This document shows, piece after piece, positions 15,206 to 22,020 of a DNA stretch of 22,020 nt. This DNA is from Firmicutes bacterium UBA5486. Its GTDB lineage: Bacteria > Bacillota > UBA4882 > UBA10575. The notes under the pieces were generated by a model. It worked only from the letters and a program-made list of their open reading frames with translations. It was not told the DNA's origin and ran no database searches. The stretch lies in assembly GCA_002427045.1 (NCBI GenBank), contig DIPO01000061.1, positions 22,494 through 44,513 on the forward strand, in the 5' to 3' direction. Both the position numbers and the translations under genes were made by a program. Within the stretch, counting starts at the first letter, position 1, and the number at the start of each line of letters is the position of its first letter.

Positions 15206-16369
15206 TTATACTTTCATTATTTGGCGCGTCAAACTCCGCGCCCAATTATCGCTCTCTAATATTGTCCCCAAATCCGGCCGGTAGATAACCCTTGGCAAAT
15301 GTTCATTCATTACCCGTGTAATTAAACGAGGTATATCTAAAAATTTAATCCTTTTGGTCAAAAAAGCCTGGACTGCTTCTTCATTTGCAGCATTAAGAAC
15401 TGCTGGCATTGTTCCCCCTGTTTTACCAGCTTCATAAGCAAGTGCTAAACAAGGAAAACGCTTAAAATCAGGAGGGTAAAATTCTAATTTCGACAGTTTA
15501 TAAAGATCAAGCCGAGAGAAAGGATTCTCTTTTCTCTTTGGGTAAGTAAGAGCATACTGAATGGGTAGTCGCATGTCGGCTGGCCCCAGCTGAGCCAGAA
15601 GCGAACCATCAACCATTTCAATCATCGAATGAACCACACTTTGCGGGTGAATGACCACTCTGATCCGGTCATAATCAAGGCCAAATAACCAATGGGCTTC
15701 AATTACTTCCAAGCCTTTATTCATAAGAGTAGCTGAATCAATAGTAATTTTCCCCCCCATTTGCCAAGTCGGATGAGCCAACGCAGCCTGGGGAGTGATC
15801 TCTTCCATTTGATCTCTGGAAAACTGACGAAACGGTCCGCCGGAAGCAGTTAGATGAATATACTTTAATTCCTTAGGTTTTGTTCCCTGTAAGCATTGGA
15901 AGATAGCACTATGTTCACTATCCACCGGCAACAGAATTACGCCTTTACTTTTACTGGCTTCTTCCATTATTACCTCGCCAGCTGCCACTAAACTCTCCTT
16001 GTTCGCAAGGGCAACCTTTTTTCCTGCTTGCAGTGCTGCTAAAGTAGGTTCAATTCCTGCAGCTCCTACTACTGCTGAAACCACTAAATCTACCTCGGGA
16101 TCGGTTACTAGTTCAAGCAATCCTTCTCTGCCGGAGAGCAGTTGACCATCCCATCCAGAAACCATAGAAAGAGTCTTGCTATATTGTAAAGGCTCAGTAA
16201 CCACCGCTTTTTGTGGTTTATATCTTCTAATTTGTTCCGCAAGCATTGAGGTTTGAGTATGAGCAGAAAGCCCATAGATCTCTATTTCATCGTGGAGAAA
16301 ATCAGCTACATCAATCGTCTGCCTTCCAATTGAACCTGTTGACCCAATAATTGCTATCTTCTTTTTCAA
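15206..16369 (-). CDS. dxr: 1-deoxy-D-xylulose 5-phosphate reductoisomerase
   Basis: 387-residue NADPH-dependent enzyme that makes MEP from DXP, the committed step of the non-mevalonate isoprenoid pathway. The nucleotide site GSTGSIG is at 9-15 and LANKES at 121-126. The metal ligands are D150 and E152 (PVDSEH) and E221 in NKGLEVIEAHW. SGGPF at 176-180 and HPTWQMGGKITIDSATLMNK at 199-218 bind substrate. Length is typical. The start is TTG at 16369; there is no nearby ATG that keeps the nucleotide site, and AAGGTG lies about seven bases upstream. In most relatives cdsA precedes dxr directly. Here an AI-2E family gene and a 115-base palindrome intervene, and the palindrome may carry a promoter for dxr. 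Confidence 0.97.
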   Translation of the reverse strand: MKKKIAIIGSTGSIGRQTIDVADFLHDEIEIYGLSAHTQTSMLAEQIRRYKPQKAVVTEPLQYSKTLSMVSGWDGQLLSGREGLLELVTDPEVDLVVSAVVGAAGIEPTLAALQAGKKVALANKESLVAAGEVIMEEASKSKGVILLPVDSEHSAIFQCLQGTKPKELKYIHLTASGGPFRQFSRDQMEEITPQAALAHPTWQMGGKITIDSATLMNKGLEVIEAHWLFGLDYDRIRVVIHPQSVVHSMIEMVDGSLLAQLGPADMRLPIQYALTYPKRKENPFSRLDLYKLSKLEFYPPDFKRFPCLALAYEAGKTGGTMPAVLNAANEEAVQAFLTKRIKFLDIPRLITRVMNEHLPRVIYRPDLGTILESDNWARSLTRQIMKV

Positions 16370-16390
16370 CCTTTATCACCTTCTTGTAAT

Positions 16391-16509
16391 TAGGGAATTG
16401 CATAATTAAATTATTTAAGATTCAGCCACAATATATTGATAGTCTAATAAAAGTTAAACACTATATATTGTGGTTGAATTGATACCAAAGGTAATTATGC
16501 AATTCCCTC
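16391..16509. repeat. 115-bp palindromic element, subfamily A reference copy
   Basis: Outer arms GGGAATTGCATAATTA (16393-16408) and its perfect reverse complement (16492-16507) enclose inner arms ATTCAGCCACAATATAT (16420-16436) and a reverse complement with one mismatch (16463-16479). The 11-14 base stretches between arms differ, and the central loop is 26 bases. The right end reaches into the stop codon of the AI-2E family gene. No reading frame is present. In RNA it would form a long AT-rich hairpin, but it has no T-run like that of a terminator. Related half-copies lie in other gaps of the window. Confidence 0.85.
16430..16458 (-). promoter_or_regulatory. Possible dxr promoter inside the palindrome loop
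   Basis: On the minus strand TTTAAC (plus 16453-16458) is followed after exactly 17 bases by TATATT (plus 16430-16435), five of six matches to a -10 box. It would start RNA about 50 bases before the dxr start codon. In AT-rich DNA such matches arise often by chance, so this is a weak call. Confidence 0.28.
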
Positions 16510-17557
16510 ATAATCTAAAATCATCTTCTTGTAAAAAGGGAATTACTCCATAATATAATGAACGTAACATTACAAAGAAAATTGGGCCACACAAAAAACC
16601 ATAAATACCAAACAATTTAATTCCCAAATAAACCGTAAAAAGGGCCGCCAGAGGATGTAGGCCTAATTTTCCCCCGATTAATTTTACTTCAGCCAGCTGC
16701 CTAAATCCTAAGGTGATTAAGAAAATAAGAAGAAGAAAGAGTGCGGTTCCGATCTGACCGCTAGCAATTTGCCAGCCAATCCAGGGGAAATATAAAGCAG
16801 AAGGGCCAATCAACGGAAAAAAATCTAATAGGCCGAGAATAATTCCAATTAGCCATGGATGAGCAAAACCAAAAACACCCAAAAACAACGTAGAAAACAA
16901 TCCGGTAATTACCGCCAGGATTGTTTGTATCTTCAAAAATTCTAATCCAGCGAGAATAACTTCATTATGGATCTTAAGGAGCGGCTTTTGCCATTCAAAA
17001 GGAAATAAAGAGAGGAAAAAAGCAGAAATTCTCTCTTTATCCCTACTGATAAAGAAAGCAACAAGACCACTTAAAAAAAGATTCAGTAAAAAAGAAGGAA
17101 ATCCTTTTAAAAGGATTAATGCCTCCTGGAGTAAACCTCTAACTAAGGCAAATAACCGTTCGGGACTAATCTTATTACTTACTCCAAAACCTAGTTGAAA
17201 CCGATTTTCTAAGTCCGTTATTAAACGTTCAAGTTTTTCCCCTAAAAATGCCACCTTGCTAGGAAAAACAATTAATAATTCTTTTATCTCCTGGTAAAGG
17301 TGGGCAAAAAGCAGAGTTAGCAGAAAACCCGTTATCAAAACAGCAAAAAATAACACGGCAAAGACTGCTAACTCTCGAGGGCACCTAAATCGCTTCTCCA
17401 GAAAAGCAACTGGTGATTCTATTAGATACGCAATAACCAGTCCTAAGAGAAATGGTGTTATTAGAGGGAAAAAATATTTAATCATTAAAAAAAACAAGAA
17501 CGCCAAAAAAATCAAGACTAAACTAACACGGAGTTGTTCTGGAATTTTCAACAGCAA
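16508..17557 (-). CDS. AI-2E family membrane transporter
   Basis: 349-residue polytopic membrane protein of the AI-2E transporter family (YtvI/YdbI/PerM-like). It has about seven to eight hydrophobic segments: two near the N-terminus, a soluble charged section at about 85-150, and a cluster from 160 on. The family hallmark is seen in GLLDFFPLIGP, followed by the C-terminal helices and GFLCGPIFFVMLRSLY. Members are variously linked to export of small molecules or Na+/H+ exchange, so the substrate is unknown here. The start is TTG at 17557, or equally well TTG two codons on at 17551, which has a better distance from GGGGTGG. The gene lies between cdsA and dxr, which are adjacent in most relatives. 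The TGA stop overlaps the end of the palindromic element. Confidence 0.9.
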   Translation of the reverse strand: MLLKIPEQLRVSLVLIFLAFLFFLMIKYFFPLITPFLLGLVIAYLIESPVAFLEKRFRCPRELAVFAVLFFAVLITGFLLTLLFAHLYQEIKELLIVFPSKVAFLGEKLERLITDLENRFQLGFGVSNKISPERLFALVRGLLQEALILLKGFPSFLLNLFLSGLVAFFISRDKERISAFFLSLFPFEWQKPLLKIHNEVILAGLEFLKIQTILAVITGLFSTLFLGVFGFAHPWLIGIILGLLDFFPLIGPSALYFPWIGWQIASGQIGTALFLLLIFLITLGFRQLAEVKLIGGKLGLHPLAALFTVYLGIKLFGIYGFLCGPIFFVMLRSLYYGVIPFLQEDDFRL

Positions 17558-17605
17558 CCACCCCGTATCAAACTTACGCTCTATGGATTGGAATCATTCT
17601 CAAAA

Positions 17606-18421
17606 TCAATGCATGATCAATAATGCAAGATAGTAAATTATTGGCAGAGCAAATAAGGTACTATCAAATCGATCCAATACTCCTCCATGGCCTGGCAAAA
17701 AACTGCCACTATCTTTGATTTCAGCCGATCTTTTTAAGAATGACTCAAAAATATCCCCCAACTGACCTACAATACCAGCCACGAGACAAGTTCCAACCAC
17801 CCAACCCAAAGGTAGTTTCACAATTATCCCAAAGATAGATCCAATAATTACACCTACAAATAATCCACCAACCGCACCTTCTACAGTTTTTTTAGGGCTA
17901 ATCCTGGGAATTAGTGGGGTTTTGCCCCACGCCGAGCCAATAAAATAAGCACCTGTATCATTACCCCAGATTACTAGGAAGGAAAAAATGAGAATCTCCC
18001 AACCATACGGTTCAGGAAAAGCTCTAATTAATAAGATATATGTAAAAAGAATTCCAGGATAGATCAGAGTAAATAGATTAGCAAAAGTAGAAACAAGTGA
18101 AGTTTCGGTAATCCCCATTCGATAATCGGAAAGAAAAGAAAATAAAAGTACCAACACTGAGAATAGGCCAATTAATCCGCAACACCCTAAGGAAAGATTG
18201 TAATGGAGTGAAACAGCTTGTCCCAAAAGAAACAAAAGATTAATCGGGATCATCAAAGAAAATTTATTCTCAATCCCGGCAGCCTGCATCAGCCTAGAAA
18301 GCTCCCAAGTACCCAGGGCAACCAGAAAGCCAACAGCTAATACTAGAAGAATACCACCCTTTAATAGAAAGTATAAAAAGAGTACCCCAGCTATAATTCC
18401 TGTTAATATTCTTGTTTTCAT
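17606..18421 (-). CDS. cdsA: Phosphatidate cytidylyltransferase
   Basis: 271-residue integral membrane enzyme that makes CDP-diacylglycerol from phosphatidic acid and CTP, the branch point of phospholipid synthesis. It is mostly hydrophobic, with about seven to eight helices. It carries the full family signature at about 227-254: SFLKRSAEIKD followed by LPGHGGVLDRFDS. WGNDTGAYFIG at 152-162 and SPKKTVEG at 175-182 are also conserved. The ATG at 18421 overlaps the uppS stop by four bases (ATGA), with GGGGGAGG just upstream, so translation is coupled to uppS. Length and order are normal. Confidence 0.96.
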   Translation of the reverse strand: MKTRILTGIIAGVLFLYFLLKGGILLVLAVGFLVALGTWELSRLMQAAGIENKFSLMIPINLLFLLGQAVSLHYNLSLGCCGLIGLFSVLVLLFSFLSDYRMGITETSLVSTFANLFTLIYPGILFTYILLIRAFPEPYGWEILIFSFLVIWGNDTGAYFIGSAWGKTPLIPRISPKKTVEGAVGGLFVGVIIGSIFGIIVKLPLGWVVGTCLVAGIVGQLGDIFESFLKRSAEIKDSGSFLPGHGGVLDRFDSTLFALPIIYYLALLIMH

Positions 18422-19215
18422 TTTCCTCCCCCTTGTTTAATTCCACCAAACCGGCGTGAGCGATTTTGATATTCAATAATAGCTTTATTAAGTTCCGGGG
18501 GACCGAAATCCGGCCATAGAGTTTCTGTAAAATAAAGTTCTGCATACGCACCTTGCCAGAGAAGGAAATTGCTGATCCTCTGTTCTCCACTGGTTCTAAT
18601 AATCAAATCAGGGTCTGGTTGCCCAGATGTTAAAAGATAATCTTCTAAGAGGCTTCCCGTAACAACTTCAGGATTTAAACCCTTTTGTTCAGCCTCCCTT
18701 ATCATCTCCCTAATTGCACTGATAATCTCTGCCCGGCCACCATAGTTAATCGCCAAATTTAACGTGATCCCAGAATTATTTACGGTTTCCTCCTCTGCCT
18801 TTTTCATTAAGGATAATAATTTAGGAGTAAGTCTTTCTGGAAACCCAATAAAACGGAGTTTAACTCCCTTTTTATCTAATTCTTCAGTTTCATTCTTTAA
18901 AGTTTGATAAAAAAGATTCATTAAGAAAGAAACTTCCTGAGCGGGGCGCTTCCAGTTTTCAGTAGAAAAAGCAAATAGAGTCAAAACCTTAATCCCTAAT
19001 CTTCCGCATTCTTCTGTAATTTCACGGACTTTTTTTAAGCCTGCTTGATGGCCTGCAGTACGGGGAAGGCTTTGTCTTTGAGCCCAACGCCCATTACCAT
19101 CCATAATAATTGCAATATGCTTAGGCAAATCCGGATCTCCCGGCTGTAAAGTATCATCCCTTAAAAAATGGCTTTTTTTCTTAAAATAATTCTTAAATTG
19201 GGGGAAAAGCCTCAA
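18418..19215 (-). CDS. uppS: Undecaprenyl diphosphate synthase (cis-prenyltransferase)
   Basis: 265-residue cytosolic, membrane-associated cis-prenyltransferase that extends farnesyl diphosphate with eight isopentenyl units to give the C55 carrier for peptidoglycan and other wall polymers. Motifs: IMDGNGRWAQRQSLPRTAGH at 37-56, with the catalytic aspartate at D39, FAFSTENWKRP near 100, and the C-terminal SGEQRISNF and ELYFTETLWPDF. Start TTG at 19215, with GGAGG eight bases upstream; the first ATG in frame is the one in IMDGN and cannot be the start. This gives a basic, slightly long N-terminus of about 30 residues before the core. It starts only three bases after the frr stop, and the ribosome binding site lies in the last codons of frr. 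Confidence 0.96.
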   Translation of the reverse strand: MRLFPQFKNYFKKKSHFLRDDTLQPGDPDLPKHIAIIMDGNGRWAQRQSLPRTAGHQAGLKKVREITEECGRLGIKVLTLFAFSTENWKRPAQEVSFLMNLFYQTLKNETEELDKKGVKLRFIGFPERLTPKLLSLMKKAEEETVNNSGITLNLAINYGGRAEIISAIREMIREAEQKGLNPEVVTGSLLEDYLLTSGQPDPDLIIRTSGEQRISNFLLWQGAYAELYFTETLWPDFGPPELNKAIIEYQNRSRRFGGIKQGGGK

Positions 19216-19218
19216 TAA

Positions 19219-19782
19219 CTAGACCTCCATTATCTCTTCTTCTTTATTAGACATCAATTGATCAATCTCCTCAATATACTTATCCGTAATATCTTGGACC
19301 TGATCTAAACCCTTTTTACTATCATCTTCACTAAGTACACCATCTTTTTCCATCTTTTTAAGAATATCATTAGCATCACGGCGAATATTCCGGACGGAAA
19401 TCCGTTTTTCCTCAGCATCTTTCTTTAGTAATCTAACTAGTTCTTTGCGGCGTTCCTCAGTTAACTGCGGGATCGCTAAACGAATAATACTCCCATCATT
19501 TGAAGGGTTAAGGCCTAGGTCTGCCTTGAGGATTGCCTTCTCAACATCATTTAAGATTGTTTTATCCCACGGTTGCACCACGATCATTCTCGGCTCCGGA
19601 GCCGAGATATTCGCCACCTGATTAATTGGCATCATGGAACCATAACACTCCACCATTACCCGCTCCAAAATACTTGGGTTAGCCCGTCCAGTTCTGATCG
19701 TTCCAAAATCCTTCTTAGTTTTTTCAATGATTTTCTTCATCCGACTCTCAGTTTCTTGTAAAACCTCTTTAATTGTCTCCAT
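19219..19782 (-). CDS. frr: Ribosome recycling factor
   Basis: 187-residue factor that, with EF-G, splits the post-termination ribosome. It is helical with an inserted beta domain. Seen: KTKKDFGTIRTGRANPSILE near residues 22-41, the typical helix-1 signature; VANISAPEPRMIVVQPWDK in the insert; and LTEERRKELV in the C-terminal helices. Three ATG codons stand in a row (19788, 19785, 19782). The third has the best distance from GGGGGG and gives METIKEVLQ and the family's usual length of about 185. It overlaps the end of pyrH by 14 bases in another frame. This pyrH-frr pairing is near universal in Firmicutes. Confidence 0.97.
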   Translation of the reverse strand: METIKEVLQETESRMKKIIEKTKKDFGTIRTGRANPSILERVMVECYGSMMPINQVANISAPEPRMIVVQPWDKTILNDVEKAILKADLGLNPSNDGSIIRLAIPQLTEERRKELVRLLKKDAEEKRISVRNIRRDANDILKKMEKDGVLSEDDSKKGLDQVQDITDKYIEEIDQLMSNKEEEIMEV

Positions 19783-20503
19783 CATCATCCCCCCTAACAA
19801 AAGTTCCTATTTTTTCACCCATTACTATACGTTTTATATTTCCAAATTCATTAAGATTAAACACAACAATTGGTATCTTATTATCCATACATAAAGAAGT
19901 TGCCGTCGAATCCATTACTTTTAACCGTCTATTTAAAATTTCAATAAATTTAAGATTATCAAATTTTTTTGCTTCCGGATCAAGCTGAGGATCTGTTTCA
20001 TAGACCCCATCCACTTTTGTTGCTTTCAAAAATACCTCTGCTTCTACCTCTATTGCTCGCAAAGCAGCAGCGGTATCAGTAGTAAAGAAGGGATTCCCTG
20101 TTCCGGCGCCAAAGATTACTACTCTTCCTTTTTCTAAATGCCGGATCGCCCGCCGCCGGATATATGGTTCAGCTACCTCTCTCATTTCAATAGCAGTCAA
20201 AACTCTGGTTTCCATTCCCATTTTTTCAAAAGAATCCTGTAAAGCCAGGGAATTCATCACAGTGGCTAGCATCCCTATATAATCAGCAGTAGCCCGATCA
20301 ACCCCACGAGAACTGGCTCGCAGCCCTCGCCAGAAGTTTCCCCCTCCAACTACAATCGCAACTTCTGTCCCTAATTCTACAACTTCTTGAATTTGACGAG
20401 CAACCGAATTAACTACCTTTTGGTCAAGGCCAAACCCTTTTTCTCCAGCTAGAGCCTCACCACTTACTTTTAGCAAAATTCTCCGATATTTGGGTGTTTT
20501 CAT
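19769..20503 (-). CDS. pyrH: UMP kinase (uridylate kinase)
   Basis: 244-residue amino-acid-kinase-fold enzyme that phosphorylates UMP to UDP; it is hexameric and usually controlled by GTP and UTP. Motifs: RILLKVSGEAL near the N-terminus for ATP phosphates, VVGGGNFWRG, DYIGMLATVMN for UMP, FGAGTGNPFFTTDTAAALRA, and KATKVDGVYETDP. I chose ATG at 20503, with GGGGAGGGG about five bases upstream; an in-frame TTG at 20518 lies upstream of that site. The C-terminus ends in an acidic run, GDDDGDN, because the last codons are also the ribosome binding site and start of frr. It is cut off from tsf by the terminator at 20557-20588, yet only about 50 bases separate them, so its promoter must overlap or read-through must occur. 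Confidence 0.97.
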   Translation of the reverse strand: MKTPKYRRILLKVSGEALAGEKGFGLDQKVVNSVARQIQEVVELGTEVAIVVGGGNFWRGLRASSRGVDRATADYIGMLATVMNSLALQDSFEKMGMETRVLTAIEMREVAEPYIRRRAIRHLEKGRVVIFGAGTGNPFFTTDTAAALRAIEVEAEVFLKATKVDGVYETDPQLDPEAKKFDNLKFIEILNRRLKVMDSTATSLCMDNKIPIVVFNLNEFGNIKRIVMGEKIGTFVRGDDDGDN

Positions 20504-20556
20504 TTTGCCCCTCCCCAATTGTTATTTATTTCTCCATCTTACCGAAAAAATCCTGC

Positions 20557-20588
20557 AAAAAAGGGAACACCGATTGGTGTCCCCTTTT
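20557..20588 (-). terminator. Terminator between tsf and pyrH
   Basis: On the minus strand GGGGACACC and GGTGTTCCC (plus 20576-20584 and 20563-20571) form a 9-bp stem with one G-T pair and a 4-base loop, followed by six T (plus 20557-20562). The A-run before it overlaps the tsf stop codon, so it may work in both directions. Confidence 0.92.
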
Positions 20589-21540
20589 ATTTAATCTGGG
20601 ACATAATCTCAGAAGCAAAATCCTCTTCTTTCTTTTCAATCCCTTCCCCTTTTTCAAAACGGGCAAAACGAACAATACTAAGTTTTGCTCCCAACTTCTT
20701 CCCAGTTTCAGAAACTAACTTCGAAACTGTTAAGCTATCATCTTTAATAAATGGCTGTTCTTCAAGGCAGATTTCCTTGTAGAGTTTTCCTAAGCGGCCT
20801 AACGTAATCTTCTCTGCAATCGCCTCCGGTTTTCCTTCGTTAACAGCCTGTGCTTTATAAATGTTTTTTTCCTTTTCAATAACTTCCTCTGGAACATCAC
20901 TTTTTCTTAAATAATCTGGTCTTGCAGCAGCTACTTGCATTGCTAGATCCTTCGCCAGGTTCTGAACCTCTTCGGAATTATTTAAATCAGAACGATCAAA
21001 TGCCAGTTCAATTAAGACACCGATCTTTCCACCCAGATGAATATACTCTTGAACCAGGCCGTTCTCTTTAACCTCAAAGCGGGCAAACCTACGGATAGTA
21101 ATCTTTTCGCCGGTCGAAGCTACCATCTCAGTAAGATAGTCCCCTACTTTCTTCTGGTTTTTCATCGGCTGTTCCATCAGATACGGAGCCTGTGCCCCTT
21201 CCTGCTCAGAAGAGAGCGACTGGGGAGCATTCTCAACTATATGTTCGGCTAATTCCTGAACAAAATTCTTAAATTGATCTGTTTTCGCTACAAAATCAGT
21301 CTCACAGTTCACTTCAACTAGCGAACCGCGTTTTTGATCAGCAGTAATATACGAACTCACCAAACCCTCGGCAGCTACCCTGCCAACCTTCTTAGCTGCA
21401 GAAGCTAAACCCTTCTCTCGTAATAATTCTATAGATTTTTCAAGATCACCATTAGTTTTAGAAAGAGCCTTTTTACAGTCCATAATACCTGCCCCGGTTT
21501 TTTCCCGAAGCTCTTTTACCATCGAAGCAGAAATTTCCAT
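20587..21540 (-). CDS. tsf: Elongation factor Ts
   Basis: 317-residue guanine nucleotide exchange factor for EF-Tu. The N-terminal UBA-like domain has ELREKTGAGIMDCKKAL at about 10-26. The core has ETDFVAKTDQFKNF at about 80-93, whose TDFVA loop contacts EF-Tu, and a second core repeat ends near IVRFARFEKGEG. Length is a little above the usual 290-300 of Firmicutes because of inserts around residues 110-130. Start ATG at 21540 with GGGAGGAG six bases upstream. It follows rpsB as usual, with a hairpin between them that may tune the relative amounts, and ends at a strong terminator. Confidence 0.97.
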   Translation of the reverse strand: MEISASMVKELREKTGAGIMDCKKALSKTNGDLEKSIELLREKGLASAAKKVGRVAAEGLVSSYITADQKRGSLVEVNCETDFVAKTDQFKNFVQELAEHIVENAPQSLSSEQEGAQAPYLMEQPMKNQKKVGDYLTEMVASTGEKITIRRFARFEVKENGLVQEYIHLGGKIGVLIELAFDRSDLNNSEEVQNLAKDLAMQVAAARPDYLRKSDVPEEVIEKEKNIYKAQAVNEGKPEAIAEKITLGRLGKLYKEICLEEQPFIKDDSLTVSKLVSETGKKLGAKLSIVRFARFEKGEGIEKKEEDFASEIMSQIK

Positions 21541-21644
21541 TATTACTCCTCCCTTTCCTTAAGATACTACCTAGGATCAGAATCGTATTGTACTGATAGT
21601 ATTTCCCCAGAAAATTTACAACAATTTTTTCACAAAAAACCCTG

Positions 21645-21691
21645 AAAAAAAAGGGGAGGGAAAGGGCTTTTAAAACCCTGCCGCTCACCCC
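21645..21691 (-). terminator. Hairpin/terminator between rpsB and tsf
   Basis: Just after the rpsB stop, the minus strand has GGGG and AGGG pairing with CCCT and CCCC (plus 21653-21660 and 21663-21691) around an AT-rich loop. Eight T follow (plus 21645-21652). The stem is interrupted, so partial read-through into tsf is likely. A T-run on the other side (21692-21697) could serve the plus strand. Confidence 0.75.
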
Positions 21692-21696
21692 TTTTT

Positions 21697-22020
21697 TCAC
21701 TCGTTTTCGTTAGAGTCCAGTTCTTCAGCTTCCGGGGATTTTTCTTCAATTAAATCCATTTCCTCACCGGTATCCGTCTCATCGTTCTCTTCGGTACCGG
21801 ATTCAGCTTCAGTCAACTGTTCTCCCTGACGGCCTTCAATCACAGCATCGGCCATCTTCGATGCCAGCAAACGTACAGCTCTAATCGCATCATCATTCCC
21901 TGGAATCACATAATCTACTTCATCAGGATCACAGTTAGTGTCTACAATGGCTACAATCGGAATATTAAGCTTCCTAGCTTCGGCGATTGCAATCCGTTCT
22001 TTTCTTGGATCAACAATAAA
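21697..22020 (-). CDS. rpsB: 30S ribosomal protein S2, C-terminal part (cut by window edge)
   Basis: The last 107 residues of ribosomal protein S2; the start lies beyond the right edge. The frame is open from the edge: FIVDPRKERIAIAEARKLNI, then PIVAIVDTNCDPDEVDYVIP and NDDAIRAVRLL, the standard S2 C-terminal core. After the core, about 40 residues form an acidic tail rich in E and D (LTEAESGTEENDETDTGEE and on). Such extensions occur in some Firmicutes but are not essential to the fold. The tail ends directly at the hairpin leading to tsf. Confidence 0.97.
   Translation of the reverse strand, partial: FIVDPRKERIAIAEARKLNIPIVAIVDTNCDPDEVDYVIPGNDDAIRAVRLLASKMADAVIEGRQGEQLTEAESGTEENDETDTGEEMDLIEEKSPEAEELDSNENE

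Noticed and set aside
1737..16509. CRISPR array or phage attachment sites as explanation of the repeats
   Set aside because: The copies are thousands of bases apart, are inverted and diverged, have no regular spacers, and no cas, integrase or tRNA gene is present.

Overview
The window reads as chromosomal DNA of a low-to-moderate GC member of the Bacillota (Firmicutes), most likely a clostridial or deep-branching, perhaps diderm, lineage. The evidence is a Gram-positive type PolC (OB, PHP, inserted 3'-5' exonuclease, zinc motif and polymerase in one chain), strong GGAGG-type ribosome binding sites, and the order rpsB-tsf-pyrH-frr-uppS-cdsA-dxr-rseP-ispG-proS-polC, which is the usual clostridial arrangement. 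A secreted OmpH/Skp-like protein at the left end hints at an outer membrane but does not prove one. No transposase, prophage, CRISPR array, rRNA or tRNA gene was seen.

Layout, in the direction of transcription (almost everything is on the minus strand, so read right to left). 22020-19219: partial rpsB (S2), hairpin, tsf, strong terminator, then pyrH and frr, which overlap. 19215-16508: uppS, cdsA and an AI-2E-family membrane protein. A 115-bp palindromic element separates these from dxr, rseP, an unrecognised protein with four zinc ribbons, and ispG (16369-12507). 12404-5726: proS, a small family-2 glycosyltransferase, and polC. After a 219-bp gap holding a repeat come lspA, lgt and rluD (5506-3343). 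A repeat-rich gap follows, then phoU with its terminator (3025-2337). A short LysM protein (2011-2262) is the only plus-strand gene. The left end has the OmpH-like gene and an SDR oxidoreductase closed by a strong terminator at 35-60.

The genes serve translation (S2, EF-Ts, ribosome recycling factor, prolyl-tRNA synthetase, RluD-type pseudouridine synthase), isoprenoid precursors and the undecaprenyl carrier (Dxr, IspG, UppS), phospholipid synthesis (CdsA), membrane proteolysis and lipoprotein maturation (RseP, Lgt, LspA), UMP kinase and replication (PolC).

The most unusual content is a family of small intergenic repeats. They share a 20-bp end close to GAGGGAATTGCATAATTACC and occur in at least five gaps (about 1737-1832, 2216-2290, 3068-3288, 5556-5644, 16391-16509). 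One copy forms a 115-bp perfect-ended palindrome. One copy supplies the last codons and stop of the LysM gene. One copy contains a consensus -10 box in front of phoU. The four-zinc-ribbon protein between rseP and ispG is the main unexplained gene.
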